DNA of 64,000 bases from Massilia eurypsychrophila (GCF_002760655.1 NZ_PDOC01000020.1:16575-80574), one strand, 5' to 3'; counted from the stretch's first letter, positions 8,614 through 18,020 are shown. Numbers and translations are program-made. Notes: generated from the sequence alone by a model not told the origin.

Positions 8614-8629
8614 CCCGGCGCGAGCCGGG
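8614..8629. terminator. GC-rich hairpin between convergent operons
   Basis: CCCGGC, loop GCGA, GCCGGG forms a perfect six-pair stem with a GNRA-type tetraloop between the plus-strand cluster and the end of the minus-strand secretion operon. There is no following T-run, so intrinsic termination is uncertain; mRNA 3'-end protection is an alternative. Confidence 0.35.
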
Positions 8630-8679
8630 CCCTGCGCCCGGCGTGCAGACAGGCCTGTGTGCTTCGGTCCGGCACGCCT

Positions 8680-9849
8680 TCAGCGTTCGCCCAGCGACTC
8701 CGACAGCGTTTTCGAAATCGGCTTGGTGAAGTAGCGCAGCACTGTCTTTCGCCCCGTATTGATTTCCACCGTGCCGGTCATGCCTGGCTGAATGACGATG
8801 CGCTCGGCATGCCGGCCAACGAGGTCGCGGCCATTGGTGCGGATCTGCACCCGGTAATAGGCTGGCTCATTGGCCCGCACATCCTCGTTGAGCGTATCGG
8901 CGCTGAGGTAGGTCACTTCGCCGTTGAGGGCGCCGTAGATCGCGTAGTCATACGCGTCAAGCTTCACCGCTGCCGGCAGGCCGGGCTTGACGAACGCAAT
9001 ATCGGCGGGCCGGATCTTCGCCTCAATGATCAGGTCTCCATCGGAGGGGACGATCTGCATGATCTCTTCGCCCGGCTTGGCAATCCCCCCGATCGTTGTC
9101 AGGCGGACATTGCGGATGATGCCATCCATCGGCGCGCGCACTTCCGTGAACCCGAGTTGTTCCTTGCGTTGGGTGAGGATTTGCAGCACACCGGCGAGCT
9201 CCTCTTCGGCCTTGACCAGGTCGGTTTGGCTGTCCTGTAGATACTTGTTGCGCCGATTCGTGATCTGCCCCTGCAGCTCGACGAGCTGACGCTGAAGCTT
9301 GAGGATCTCCGACCTGCTGACGTCGCCCGTCTCCAGCAGTGGCAGATTCATGTCCAGCTCGTCCCGGATCAGCCGCATCGATTTTTGCAAGGTGTCGACT
9401 TCCGCATGGATTGCGCCCTGGCGTTTCCTGAACAGGCTTAACTGGTTGTCGCGAAACTCCGGATATTTTGCCAGCCCGGCCGGAAAGCGTGGCGCGGTGC
9501 CGAACACCTCAGCGCTCAGGCGGGCCACGCCGGCTTGCAGCCCGGCTGCCCGGGCCGACGTTTCCAGGTAGGCCGCTTCGGCTTTGGTGCGGTCGAAGCG
9601 CGCCAACAATTGTCCTTGCCTGACCTGCGCGCCTTCGCGCACCGGCAGTTCGACCAGCATGCCGCCCTCGGAAACCTGGATGACCTGGTTGCGCGAACTG
9701 GCGATCACCTGACCGTTCGCCCGGGTGATCTGATCGAGTTCGGCCCAGCTGGCCCAGACCAGCAGGCCGCCGACAGCAAGCGCCGATCCCCAGATCAGGA
9801 CACGCCCTTTGCCGGCGCGCGCTGCATCGCGCCGCAGCGGCGCCCTCAT
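8680..9849 (-). CDS. HlyD-family periplasmic adaptor of a type I secretion system
   Basis: The 389-residue protein has a short cytoplasmic N-terminus, one membrane segment (WGSALAVGGLLVWASWAEL) and the biotinyl-lipoyl-like beta motif ANGQVIASSRNQVIQVSEGG. A long coiled-coil hairpin (about residues 95-215) follows, then the second half of the lipoyl domain (APMDGIIRNVRLTTIGG) and a barrel region ending RYFTKPISKTLSESLGER. It bridges the inner-membrane ABC exporter and the TolC-like channel. Its ATG overlaps the stop of the ABC gene by four bases, so the two are translationally coupled. It is the last gene of the minus-strand operon starting at 15054. Confidence 0.94.
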   Translation of the reverse strand: MRAPLRRDAARAGKGRVLIWGSALAVGGLLVWASWAELDQITRANGQVIASSRNQVIQVSEGGMLVELPVREGAQVRQGQLLARFDRTKAEAAYLETSARAAGLQAGVARLSAEVFGTAPRFPAGLAKYPEFRDNQLSLFRKRQGAIHAEVDTLQKSMRLIRDELDMNLPLLETGDVSRSEILKLQRQLVELQGQITNRRNKYLQDSQTDLVKAEEELAGVLQILTQRKEQLGFTEVRAPMDGIIRNVRLTTIGGIAKPGEEIMQIVPSDGDLIIEAKIRPADIAFVKPGLPAAVKLDAYDYAIYGALNGEVTYLSADTLNEDVRANEPAYYRVQIRTNGRDLVGRHAERIVIQPGMTGTVEINTGRKTVLRYFTKPISKTLSESLGER

Positions 9850-11957
9850 GCCGCAGCCTCTTCAAGCGTCGGTTGCATGGTCGCGGCCAGTCTGGCCAGG
9901 GCGGCGTCGCGCGGCGCATCGAGCACCACACGCCCGCGATGCAAGACGATCAAACGATCGAACAGTGGCAGCAGCGCCGTCTTGTGCGTCGCCGCCACCA
10001 GCGTCACGCCCTCGGCGGCGATTTCACGCAATATGCCGACCACCCGCGCCTCGGTCACCGCGTCCATTGCGCTGGTCGGCTCGTCGAGCAGCCAAATCCG
10101 CGGGCGTGCCAGTAACAGGCGCGTCACCGCAATGAGCTGCTTCTGGCCGCCCGACACGCCGCGTCCGCCTTCGGTGAGGGGCAGCGCCAAGCCTTTCGGG
10201 TGACTTAGCACGAGTTCGATCAGGCCGGTGCGGCGCGCCGCCTCAAGGATGGCATCCTCGCCGGGATCCTGCAGCCCGAGCACGAGATTGTCGCGCAGGC
10301 TTCCGCTGAACAGTCGTGTCTCCTGTGGCAGATAGCCGACGATCGCGCGCGCGGCCGCCGGCGCCAGCAGGGCCAGGTCTATTCCGCCCAACAATATTTG
10401 CCCGGCAGCGGGCCGATACATGCCCGACCCCAGTTTCAGCAAGGTGCTCTTGCCGGAACCGATACCGCCTATCAGTCCAATCCGTTCCCCCGGCTTGATG
10501 TCCAGACTAGGCAGCGACAGTGCCACGCGATTGATTGCGCCGTACGTAAAACTTGCTCCTTCGAACCGGAGCCCGCCTGCCAGATATTGCGGCGCGAGGG
10601 CATCGGCCGCGTCGTCGTCCTCGTTGGGCAACGCAATGATGTGATCGAGACCTTCGATCGCCGCGCGCGCCTGCGCCCATTGCAGCATCACCTGCGGCAG
10701 CTGGACGATCGGCATCAGGGCTCTTCCGCTGATGATGGAACACGCCATCAGCCCGCCCATCGTCAACCGGTTGTCGGTCACCAGCAATGCGCCGACTGCC
10801 ACCAGCGCGACATACGATAGTTGCTGAAGCGTGGCGGTGAGGTTGTGCGACAGCGCGCTGCAGCGCCGCATGCGCTGGTCCGAATGGCCTGACTCGGCCA
10901 CCAGCAGGTTCCAGCGCGCCAGGATCTTCCATTCGGCGCCGTTGGCCTTCAGCGATTCGATGCCGTCTGCAGCTTCGACCAGCAGCCCGGCCTTGCGATT
11001 GCTGGCAGACAGGTTCAGTCGCGCATGATGCTCGATCGCACGCTGGAACATCAGCCCTGCGGCGAGGGCAATCGGCAGCGCGATCAAGGGCACCACCACC
11101 AGCGAGCCGCCGATCAGGCCAATCATGACAATGAGCAACAGCGCGAATGGCACATCGGTCAACACAAACAGCGACGTCGAGGTCAGTGCCCCACGCACCA
11201 TGTCAAACCCCTTGACCTGGGAGGCGAGCGTGCCGACCGAGGCCGGACGGGCCTCCATGCGGATGCCCAGCATCCGGTTGAAAAACCAGTCGGACAGCGC
11301 CTCGTCAATGGCGTTGCAGGTGCGGTCCACCGTGCTGCTGCGTACTTGCTTGAGAATGAATTCGAGGCCGATCGACATCGCCACGCCGACGGTCAGCACC
11401 CACAGCGTGTTGAAGCCCTGATTGGGGATCACCCGGTCGTACACCTGCATCGAAAAGAGCGACGTCGCCACCGCCAGCAGCGTGATCAGGCCGGTGGCCA
11501 GGACGGCATCGACAAAGACGCGCCGGTGCGCCAGCGCGGCCACTACCGTCAGATCGAGCGCGCCGGGTCGTCCGCCGCGCGCGCTGACGCTATGGCGTGG
11601 CAGGGAAACGCAGACGACGTCGTCGAGACGCGACAACGTCGATGCGGCGCCATTGTTTTCGAGCGCTTGCCAGCAGCCTGCGGCGTCGAGCGAATGCACC
11701 AGGCACCAGCCGATCGTCGGGGTGTACACCGCGAAGGGCAGGTCGCCCGGCGTCGGGTGGTGCAATTGAGCGCAGCGGCCGCGCAGTCCGGCGGCATCCC
11801 ACAGCCCGGCGAACAGCCCGGCAGCGCCGTGGCGTTCATTCATCCGGCCGAGGGCGCGGTCGAGATCGCGGCGGCGGCCGGCGCCGCCGGCTTGACCGAC
11901 GAGGTGAGCGGCCATGTCGATCATCTCGACAAGTCCGCTCTTGAGTGGCATGTTCAT
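9846..11957 (-). CDS. Type I secretion ABC transporter (fused permease/ATPase), LapB/HlyB-like
   Basis: The 703 residues comprise three parts. The first is an N-terminal C39-like domain (about 15-125) lacking an obvious catalytic cysteine, as in HlyB/LapB exporters that do not cleave a leader. The second is a six-helix permease core (about 150-430, with AVATSLFSMQVYDRVIPN). The third is an ATPase domain with Walker A GGIGSGKSTLLKL, signature VSGGQKQLIAVTRLLL and Walker B WLLDEPTSAMD. The Ser-Ala in SAMDA replaces the usual SALD but is frequent in this subfamily. The gene lies 40 bases downstream of the TolC-like gene and overlaps the adaptor gene. The likely substrate is the alanine-rich protein encoded first in the operon. 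Confidence 0.94.
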   Translation of the reverse strand: MNMPLKSGLVEMIDMAAHLVGQAGGAGRRRDLDRALGRMNERHGAAGLFAGLWDAAGLRGRCAQLHHPTPGDLPFAVYTPTIGWCLVHSLDAAGCWQALENNGAASTLSRLDDVVCVSLPRHSVSARGGRPGALDLTVVAALAHRRVFVDAVLATGLITLLAVATSLFSMQVYDRVIPNQGFNTLWVLTVGVAMSIGLEFILKQVRSSTVDRTCNAIDEALSDWFFNRMLGIRMEARPASVGTLASQVKGFDMVRGALTSTSLFVLTDVPFALLLIVMIGLIGGSLVVVPLIALPIALAAGLMFQRAIEHHARLNLSASNRKAGLLVEAADGIESLKANGAEWKILARWNLLVAESGHSDQRMRRCSALSHNLTATLQQLSYVALVAVGALLVTDNRLTMGGLMACSIISGRALMPIVQLPQVMLQWAQARAAIEGLDHIIALPNEDDDAADALAPQYLAGGLRFEGASFTYGAINRVALSLPSLDIKPGERIGLIGGIGSGKSTLLKLGSGMYRPAAGQILLGGIDLALLAPAAARAIVGYLPQETRLFSGSLRDNLVLGLQDPGEDAILEAARRTGLIELVLSHPKGLALPLTEGGRGVSGGQKQLIAVTRLLLARPRIWLLDEPTSAMDAVTEARVVGILREIAAEGVTLVAATHKTALLPLFDRLIVLHRGRVVLDAPRDAALARLAATMQPTLEEAAA

Positions 11958-11997
11958 TGGTGCTCCTTCGTGGCAGGGTTGCTTGAGGTGTCGCTAA

Positions 11998-13281
11998 CTA
12001 GCGTGACACTGGCGATGACAAGGGCGATGACTGTTGCAGTGGCGTCAAGGTGCCGGTCTGCGCGCCCAGTCGCAACGCCGCCGCGATGGCCTGGGCGTGC
12101 GTATCTTCCAGCGCAAACTGGGACTGAGTGGCTTCGCGCACCGCGTTCAGCACGTCGTTCCAGGTCTTTCGGCCAATCACGTACTGGCGCGTATAGGAAT
12201 CGAACACCGCGCTGGACATCTCGCGCGAGCGGCGCGCGTTCGTCAGTCGCTGCCGAGCCGATAGCGACTCGTTCCAGTCCAGCATCACGCGCTCGCGGAT
12301 GTCGCGTTCGGCCGCCTCGCGCGCCAGGCGCACCGCCTCGCGCCGCGCAATCGACGCGTTCACCGCCGACATGGCGGAAAGACCGGCTCCCGGTTGCGCC
12401 TGCAAAACGAGCATCGCCCGCGTCTCATTCGGACGGGCGCCAATATACTGGGTGCCGATGTTCCTTTCGAGGCGCAACGCCAGTTGCGGCATGTAGGCCG
12501 CACGACGCAGCGCGATCTCGGCCTCGGCAGTCGCTTCGTCATGGCCGAGGCGGCGCAGCAACGGCGAATAGGCCAACGCCTGTGCGATGACGTCGGCCAT
12601 GCTGTTCGGCGGCAACGCCATCTCCAGCTCGGATGTGGCTGCCACCGGCGCGCCGGCCAGCTGGGTCAGTTGCGCCAGCGAACCGATCAGGCCCTGGGTC
12701 GCCGCCGATTCCTCGTTCATGGCCTGCAGCATGCGTGACTCGGCCAGGCTCTGATCGGTCAGGGTACTGACTTCCCGATCGACGCGCCGGCGAATCAAGG
12801 CGAGCAGTTTCTCGTGTTCCGTGACGCCGGCGCGGGCGTCTTTCTGGCGTGCCTGCTGGCGCATCGCTTCGGTATAGGCAGCGATCACGCGCAGCGCGAT
12901 GGCCAGCCGCTCTTCGTCGAGTGCGGCGCCGCTGGCAGCGACCCTGGTGCCGGCCGCATCGATGGTGGCATTGATGCGCCCGCCGGTCCACAACAGCTGC
13001 TCGATGCGCACCACACCGGAACTGGCGCCGCTGTTCGCGGCGGCCGCCTCGACGCTGAGGGACGGGAAGCGCTGCCACTGGGCGCCATCGAGTTCGGCCC
13101 GTGCGGCAGCCTGGGCGGAGCGGCGGTTCTCGATTGCCGGATGGCTCAGCAGCGCCGACTGGAGGACGCGGTCGAATGGCCACGGTTGCGCGGCGACCTC
13201 GCGGGCCAGCGTGGCGACGAGGACGGCGAGCAGGGCGCTGGCCAAGAAGCGACCGTGCGATGTCAGTATCGTCGATTTCAT
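11998..13281 (-). CDS. TolC-family outer-membrane channel protein
   Basis: The start is placed at the ATG that opens a signal peptide (MKSTILTSHGRFLASALLAV, cleaved near VAAQ). Upstream in-frame codons only add a charged tail. The 427-residue product has the duplicated outer-membrane-efflux-protein pattern of long helices broken by short strands, for example ALLSHPAIENRRSAQAAARA in the first repeat and a second repeat near MSAVNASIARREAVRLAREA. It supplies the outer-membrane duct for the adjacent ABC and HlyD proteins. It is the second gene of the operon, 123 bases downstream of the substrate gene. No strong ribosome-binding site is visible. Confidence 0.93.
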   Translation of the reverse strand: MKSTILTSHGRFLASALLAVLVATLAREVAAQPWPFDRVLQSALLSHPAIENRRSAQAAARAELDGAQWQRFPSLSVEAAAANSGASSGVVRIEQLLWTGGRINATIDAAGTRVAASGAALDEERLAIALRVIAAYTEAMRQQARQKDARAGVTEHEKLLALIRRRVDREVSTLTDQSLAESRMLQAMNEESAATQGLIGSLAQLTQLAGAPVAATSELEMALPPNSMADVIAQALAYSPLLRRLGHDEATAEAEIALRRAAYMPQLALRLERNIGTQYIGARPNETRAMLVLQAQPGAGLSAMSAVNASIARREAVRLAREAAERDIRERVMLDWNESLSARQRLTNARRSREMSSAVFDSYTRQYVIGRKTWNDVLNAVREATQSQFALEDTHAQAIAAALRLGAQTGTLTPLQQSSPLSSPVSR

Positions 13282-13404
13282 ATATGCATTTTTTTGCAGT
13301 GCTTCATTGCGCGTCGCCGCGACAGACGTCCGCTTGCGCGGACGGTGTCGCAAGCGGCGCGGGAGGGACGCTGCACCCCGCGCCGGTTGCGGTCAAAACA
13401 TCAA

Positions 13405-15054
13405 CTAGGCAAGGAAATTGGCCGACGTCAGTGCCGTAATGGTGATCCCGGAAAGGGCCACCAGCGCCGTTTCCGCCCCGTTGGCGTTCAGGTTCGTCGA
13501 GTGATACACCGTCACCGCGTTAATATGCGCAGGGTCGTTGATCACGATATAGCCTTGGGTCGCCACCACACTGTCGTCCTTGGCAATTGCCGCCGCCGCG
13601 TCAGCGATCGATATGGCGCCGCCGTTGAAGACAAAGACATTGTTGGCACCGAAGTCTGACCCTGCGCTCAGGCCAGTGGCCACCGAGTCCGTCAAGTTGG
13701 CAATCGCCGACAGGTCGATGATGTCGCGTGCCGCGTCGAACCCTGCAACGGCAACCGGACTGTGGTGTGCCACGGCGCTTGCCGCGGCCAGGTCCGCCAC
13801 GCCCGTCACGCCAGAGGTGGCAGCGGCCACATCTGCAGCGGCCTTCAACGCCACCGCGTCGGTCAGTGCCGCATTGGCGTTGGCGGCGGCGGCGGCGGCG
13901 GCAACCACGTCGGCTCTGCCGGCAAGCTGCACCGCGGCGACCGATTCCTGCGCCCTGTTCAGCGCACCGAGCGCGGCCATGTCGGCGGCCGCGGCGGCAG
14001 CGAAAGCGCCCAGCGCGGCGACCGCCAGGCCGTCCAGGATGCCCGAGGCGACATCGACACCGGCCGCGGCCTGCGCGTCGTCGGCTGCTTCCGTCGCCAA
14101 GTCAGCGGCGCGGGCGTAAGCAGCGGCGTTTTCTGCCGACGGCGTGGTCAGATTGAGCAGTCGGGCGTCCTCCGCAACCTTTGCGAGGTCATCTGCAACA
14201 ATTTTCAAGGCGGGCGCATCGGTCAAGTCGGCGCCTTTGGCAAATATCACGGCGGTCGCTTTTACCGCCGTGGCAGTGACCAGCAGTGCTTCGGTATCGG
14301 TCAGGCCGGCAACGGCTCCAGCTTGCTCGGCGGCAGCAATGTCGGCCGCTGCAAGCGCCTGCAATTGCGCCATGGACGTCACGCCGGTGCGCGCGAAGAC
14401 CTCAAGCCGGACGGCGTTCGCCTCGGCGAGGGCCTGCTGTGCGCCGAGTGCCGCCTGGTCGGCAGCGGCGGCAGCATACGCCGCTGCCGCTGCTGCCGCC
14501 GCATTGTCGACAGCGGCGGCCTTGACCACCAGAGTACTGTTGACCATGGTGACCTTGGGCGCGATGCTCGGACTGACAGGGGCAGCCGCCGCAGCCTCGC
14601 CGCCGCCGCCGCCGGCAACCGCGACGCTGCCCGCAACCCCGGCCCCTAGCAAGGCGGTCATCGCGCCCGATGACAACGCGCTGGTCTCGGCGGCGGCGCC
14701 GACCGCAACCGCGCCGCCAACGGCTGCCGCCGCGGCGCGGGCTTCGACGCTTGTATCGGCCGCCGCGATGTCCGCATGTGCCAGCTGCACACCATCGAGC
14801 GACTGCGCCGCCCCGCCATCGTGGGGCGCATTGTCATCCTTATCGGCCGGCAGGACATCCTTGTCTTCATGCTTGGCCTTGACCTTGACCTTAACGACGT
14901 CGCCGCGCTTTCCCGGCGATACCAGGGTTTCGCCGGTATAAATTCCAGGACGTAAAAACGAGCCGGCCAAAACGGGCTCCGTGCCATCGCGCGGAACTGC
15001 TGATCGCCCGACAGGTGCGTTGCCTGCGCTAATTGCATATGAATTCGTAACCAT
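13405..15054 (-). CDS. Alanine-rich, RTX-less putative type I secretion substrate
   Basis: The 549 residues fall into four parts. An N-terminal region has a basic/acidic patch (VKVKVKAKHEDKDVLPADKD). A glycine-alanine hydrophobic stretch follows (about 105-150). A very Ala-rich, probably helical block of about 260 residues carries loosely repeated units (compare TGVTSMAQLQALAAADI with SGVTGVADLAAASAV). The C-terminus resembles the tail of RTX proteins (FDAARDIIDLSAIANL) and ends LSGITITALTSANFLA, as expected for an uncleaved type I secretion signal. No GGxGxD calcium repeats and no N-terminal signal peptide are present. Position directly ahead of TolC, ABC and HlyD genes on the same strand supports its being the exported cargo. 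A biofilm or surface role is inference. No paralogue is known to me. Confidence 0.75.
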   Translation of the reverse strand: MVTNSYAISAGNAPVGRSAVPRDGTEPVLAGSFLRPGIYTGETLVSPGKRGDVVKVKVKAKHEDKDVLPADKDDNAPHDGGAAQSLDGVQLAHADIAAADTSVEARAAAAAVGGAVAVGAAAETSALSSGAMTALLGAGVAGSVAVAGGGGGEAAAAAPVSPSIAPKVTMVNSTLVVKAAAVDNAAAAAAAAYAAAAADQAALGAQQALAEANAVRLEVFARTGVTSMAQLQALAAADIAAAEQAGAVAGLTDTEALLVTATAVKATAVIFAKGADLTDAPALKIVADDLAKVAEDARLLNLTTPSAENAAAYARAADLATEAADDAQAAAGVDVASGILDGLAVAALGAFAAAAAADMAALGALNRAQESVAAVQLAGRADVVAAAAAAANANAALTDAVALKAAADVAAATSGVTGVADLAAASAVAHHSPVAVAGFDAARDIIDLSAIANLTDSVATGLSAGSDFGANNVFVFNGGAISIADAAAAIAKDDSVVATQGYIVINDPAHINAVTVYHSTNLNANGAETALVALSGITITALTSANFLA

Positions 15055-15384
15055 TTGAGTCTTCCTTCCAAAGTTAAAAAACCGCTACGTCCGCGGTAAC
15101 GCTGACAACCATCGTCGATCGAATAAAATGCAGAAGCTGAGAAGATGAAAACGTTGCAAACAACCCGATGGCCATTCAAAAATGGCTGTATGCAATTGCT
15201 GATGTCGAGAATAAATAATTGCATTCACGCGCATGCCGGGGCCGATAAGCAAAGCCAGTGGGAAACAATGTCGGATCGCACATGCCATATTCGTGATGCC
15301 TGTGCGAACAGGGCTGTGTTTGAATGTTTTGCACAAACAAGATTAACCAAAAAATTCGCTTCAAATTGAAATTTGAGGCCGATT

Positions 15385-15398
15385 TTGATGATCGTCAA
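15385..15398. promoter_or_regulatory. FNR/Anr-type box 1
   Basis: TTGAT-GATC-GTCAA differs by one base from the FNR/Anr consensus TTGAT-N4-ATCAA and is extended by flanking T and A into TTTTGA-N6-TCAAAA. It lies in the spacer between the secretion substrate gene and the monooxygenase gene. Assignment rests on consensus match only. Confidence 0.45.
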
Positions 15399-15617
15399 AA
15401 ATAAAAAGGCAAGCACGCACACCCTGAGGGAACTTATCGTCGTGGCGAAGAATGCCTTCCGCTCGCTTTGCTGCGTGTCACTCAATTTGCGGCATAGCGG
15501 TGGGCGTGCGGTCAGCTATTGCGCCGGCTGGGATTGGGCGTTGCGCGGGGAGGTTCAGGCGGCGAAGTGAGCGCCACACCCTGCTGTTGCAGGCCGGTTT
15601 GATACGGCAGCTTAATT

Positions 15618-15631
15618 TTGACAGCTATCAA
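15618..15631. promoter_or_regulatory. FNR/Anr-type box 2
   Basis: TTGAC-AGCT-ATCAA has one mismatch to the FNR/Anr consensus and sits within a longer perfect inverted repeat (AATTTTGA-N6-TCAAAATT, 15614-15635). It shares the exact TTTTGA-N6-TCAAAA form with box 1, which is 233 bases away. A possible -10 (TATTCT, 15662-15667) lies about 40 bases downstream towards the monooxygenase gene. Confidence 0.5.
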
Positions 15632-15812
15632 AATTGCACCAAATACCAAAACCTGATCGTCTATTCTGGTTAATCTTTGGCAGGCGGACCTTGCGAAGCG
15701 AGCGAACCCGCCAAATACGGTGGCGGCATTTGAAGGAATAATCCGCTGGCACGGTATGGGATATAACCAATCAACGCGGTCCTGGCGACCGTTCTTCAGA
15801 AAGGCGGAAGGC

Positions 15813-17201
15813 ATGACGGAGATTCGGCGTGTTTGTGTAATCGGAGCGGGTCCCAGTGGAATTGCCGCAGGAAAAAATTGTATCGAAATGGGACTCGACG
15901 TGGTGATTTTCGAGAAAAACAATAAAGTCGGCGGCAATTGGGTTTTCGATTCAAAAACCGGGCACTCGAGTGTCTACGAGAATACCCATATCATCAGTTC
16001 CAAAGCGTGGTCGGAATATGAGGACTTTCCGATGCCCGACGATTTCCCGGATTATCCGAGCCACGGGCAGCTTCAACTATATTTCGAGTCATATTCAAGA
16101 TATTTCGGCGTGCACGAGATGATTCGTTTCAATCATATCGTCACGCACGTTACGCGTCGCGCTTCGGGCGATTGGCAGGTCGAGTATCTCGATTCGATGG
16201 GGCAGGCCGGCAGCGAAATTTTCCAGGTACTAATGGTATCGAACGGTCACCACTGGAACCCGAAGTACCCTCAGTTTGAAGGGACATTTTCCGGCGCTTT
16301 GATGCATTCCCATGACTTCAAAGGTGTCACTGAAGATTGGCGGGGGAAAAATGTGCTGGTAATCGGTGCCGGCAATTCTGCGTGTGACGTGGCGGTGGAA
16401 TCGGCACGCATCGCCGGTAAAGTATGCATGTCGATGCGAAGTCCTCAATGGTTTCTGCCAAAATTCATGTTCGGAAAGCCATCGGATGTGATGGGTGCGC
16501 GCATCAGCTGGCTGCCGCGGCGCCTGCGCCAATTTGCCACACGCAAGGCGCTGCACCTCCTGCAAGGCTCATACCGTAACTATGGTCTGCCGATAAATGT
16601 GCGTCCACCTCTGAGCCACCATCCAACAATCAACTCGGATCTGCTTGACTTCATCCGTCACGGACGAGTCAAGCCGCGACCGGGAGTTCTGCGCCTGGAC
16701 GGTGACATGGTCGAATTTACCGATCACTCGCGCGAAGCGTTCGATATCATCTGCGCGTGCACTGGATTCTGGACCACATTTCCATTCTTTGACCGCGACT
16801 TCATCGATTTCGAAACCGTGGAAAAAGTGCCGCTATACCGGAAGATGATGCACGCCGAGTATCGCAACCTCTATTTCATCGGCTTGTTCCAACCGCTTGG
16901 CTGCATATGGCCGCTGGCCGACTATCAGGCGAAACTGGCCTGTCTCGAGGTCCTCGGTAAGTATCGTCGCCCCGCCGATATGAAGGCCGCGATCCAACGC
17001 GAGCTCAACGATCCGCATTTCGATTTCGAAGGGGGCCAGCGGCATGCGATCCAAGTCGACTATCACCGCTTCCGAAATGATCTCAAAGCCGAGTTGCGAA
17101 AGGCGGGAATCGATATTGCAAAGGCGCCGATGGGCGTGAAGGGCCGCCACAAGAGATGGGGACGCATCGACAGGGCACATGACGCCGTCATCGTGAGTTA
17201 G
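15813..17201 (+). CDS. Flavin-containing monooxygenase
   Basis: The ATG at 15813 follows GCGGAAGG and starts directly before the FAD-binding strand, giving 462 residues; upstream in-frame codons lack a site. Visible are the FAD motif GAGPSG (11-16), the FMO fingerprint FSGALMHSHDF (159-169) and the NADPH motif GAGNSA (185-190). These define a class B flavoprotein monooxygenase that uses NADPH and O2 to form a C4a-hydroperoxyflavin. The order of motifs fits FMO or type II Baeyer-Villiger enzymes. It is followed after four bases by an alpha/beta hydrolase and then an SDR, a combination suited to oxidising a ketone to an ester, hydrolysing it and oxidising the alcohol. The substrate is unknown. 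Confidence 0.9.
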   Translation: MTEIRRVCVIGAGPSGIAAGKNCIEMGLDVVIFEKNNKVGGNWVFDSKTGHSSVYENTHIISSKAWSEYEDFPMPDDFPDYPSHGQLQLYFESYSRYFGVHEMIRFNHIVTHVTRRASGDWQVEYLDSMGQAGSEIFQVLMVSNGHHWNPKYPQFEGTFSGALMHSHDFKGVTEDWRGKNVLVIGAGNSACDVAVESARIAGKVCMSMRSPQWFLPKFMFGKPSDVMGARISWLPRRLRQFATRKALHLLQGSYRNYGLPINVRPPLSHHPTINSDLLDFIRHGRVKPRPGVLRLDGDMVEFTDHSREAFDIICACTGFWTTFPFFDRDFIDFETVEKVPLYRKMMHAEYRNLYFIGLFQPLGCIWPLADYQAKLACLEVLGKYRRPADMKAAIQRELNDPHFDFEGGQRHAIQVDYHRFRNDLKAELRKAGIDIAKAPMGVKGRHKRWGRIDRAHDAVIVS

Positions 17202-17205
17202 GCCA

Positions 17206-18018
17206 ATGCGGCCCGCGTTGATATTTGTACACGGCATGTGGAGTTCGCCGGGTGTCTGGGACGGCTGGATTCGCCGTTGCGAGGCGCGCGGATATGCTTG
17301 TGTCGCATTGGCACTGCCGGGACATGGCGAGAAATTCGCCGATTCGGCCTTGGCCGGCATCGGCTTGCGGGACTGTGCGACTGCCGTCGAGCGTGTCGCG
17401 CTCAACTACGACCACCCGGTACTGATCGGGCACTCGTTAGGCGGGCTGTTAACGCAGCAGGCATCGGCGCGGCTGGCGCTGTCGGCCGCTATACTCGTCA
17501 ACAGCGCTGTGCCTGCGCCGATTTTCCCGCTGCGCCCTGTCATGCTGCCCGGATTCGCCCGTCATTTTGTCAAATGGGGGTTGTGGCGCAAGTCATTCCG
17601 ACTATCCCGCCGGGAAGCCAATCATCTGCTGTTTAATGCGATGAGCTCGGATCAGCAAGACGCTTGTTATCGCCACCTGACTGCGGAGTCCGGGCGCGTC
17701 GCTTACGAGGTTGGTTTCGGCAAACTCAACTGGACTGGCTCGAATCGTGTTAATCGACCAGCAATTTCTTGCCCCATCCTCGCCTTGTCCGGTGTCCAGG
17801 ACCATATTGTGCCAATCAGTGCCAGCAGGCGCATGGCAGCCTGGTATGGGGAGGCAATGGACTATCGCGAGTTTGCAGGGCATGCGCATTGGATGTTAAG
17901 CGAGCAGGACTGGATGATGCGCGCCGATGAGGTACTCGATTGGCTCCATCAAGTCGTTCAATGCAACTCAAACGCTTCAATCTGCACTCGGCACATGCCG
18001 CATCTCCAACCGGGATAA
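17206..18018 (+). CDS. Alpha/beta hydrolase
   Basis: The 270-residue protein starts four bases after the monooxygenase stop. It has the oxyanion-hole segment FVHGMWSSPGVWDG, the nucleophile elbow GHSLGG (Ser77), an acid in GVQDHIVP and a catalytic histidine in FAGHAHWML, giving a complete Ser-Asp-His triad. No signal peptide is present, so it is cytoplasmic. A variable cap lies around residues 100-170. In this operon it could hydrolyse an ester or lactone made by the monooxygenase. The last 20 residues (after HQVVQ) look like a non-conserved tail running up to the SDR start. Confidence 0.9.
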   Translation: MRPALIFVHGMWSSPGVWDGWIRRCEARGYACVALALPGHGEKFADSALAGIGLRDCATAVERVALNYDHPVLIGHSLGGLLTQQASARLALSAAILVNSAVPAPIFPLRPVMLPGFARHFVKWGLWRKSFRLSRREANHLLFNAMSSDQQDACYRHLTAESGRVAYEVGFGKLNWTGSNRVNRPAISCPILALSGVQDHIVPISASRRMAAWYGEAMDYREFAGHAHWMLSEQDWMMRADEVLDWLHQVVQCNSNASICTRHMPHLQPG

Positions 18019-18020
18019 AT

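Larger units (their letters stand above)
15055..15812. other. Gene-free AT-richer spacer with multiple inverted repeats
   Basis: These 758 bases separate the divergent secretion operon and monooxygenase genes and are clearly richer in A/T than the flanks. I see no credible gene. The spacer holds the hairpin GCCATT-CAAA-AATGGC (15171-15186), a palindrome TCAAAT-TGAA-ATTTGA (15361-15376), and two FNR-type boxes listed separately. Promoters for both directions must lie here. Confidence 0.7.

Noticed and set aside
13700..14550. Repeat or CRISPR-like structure suggested by recurrent GCC/GGC-rich blocks
   Set aside because: The periodicity is three bases and comes from poly-alanine codons within the secretion substrate gene; there are no regular spacers.
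15452..15673. Possible short gene (73 codons) in the AT-richer spacer
   Set aside because: Cys/Arg-rich composition, no ribosome-binding site and overlap with a regulatory palindrome make it a chance frame.
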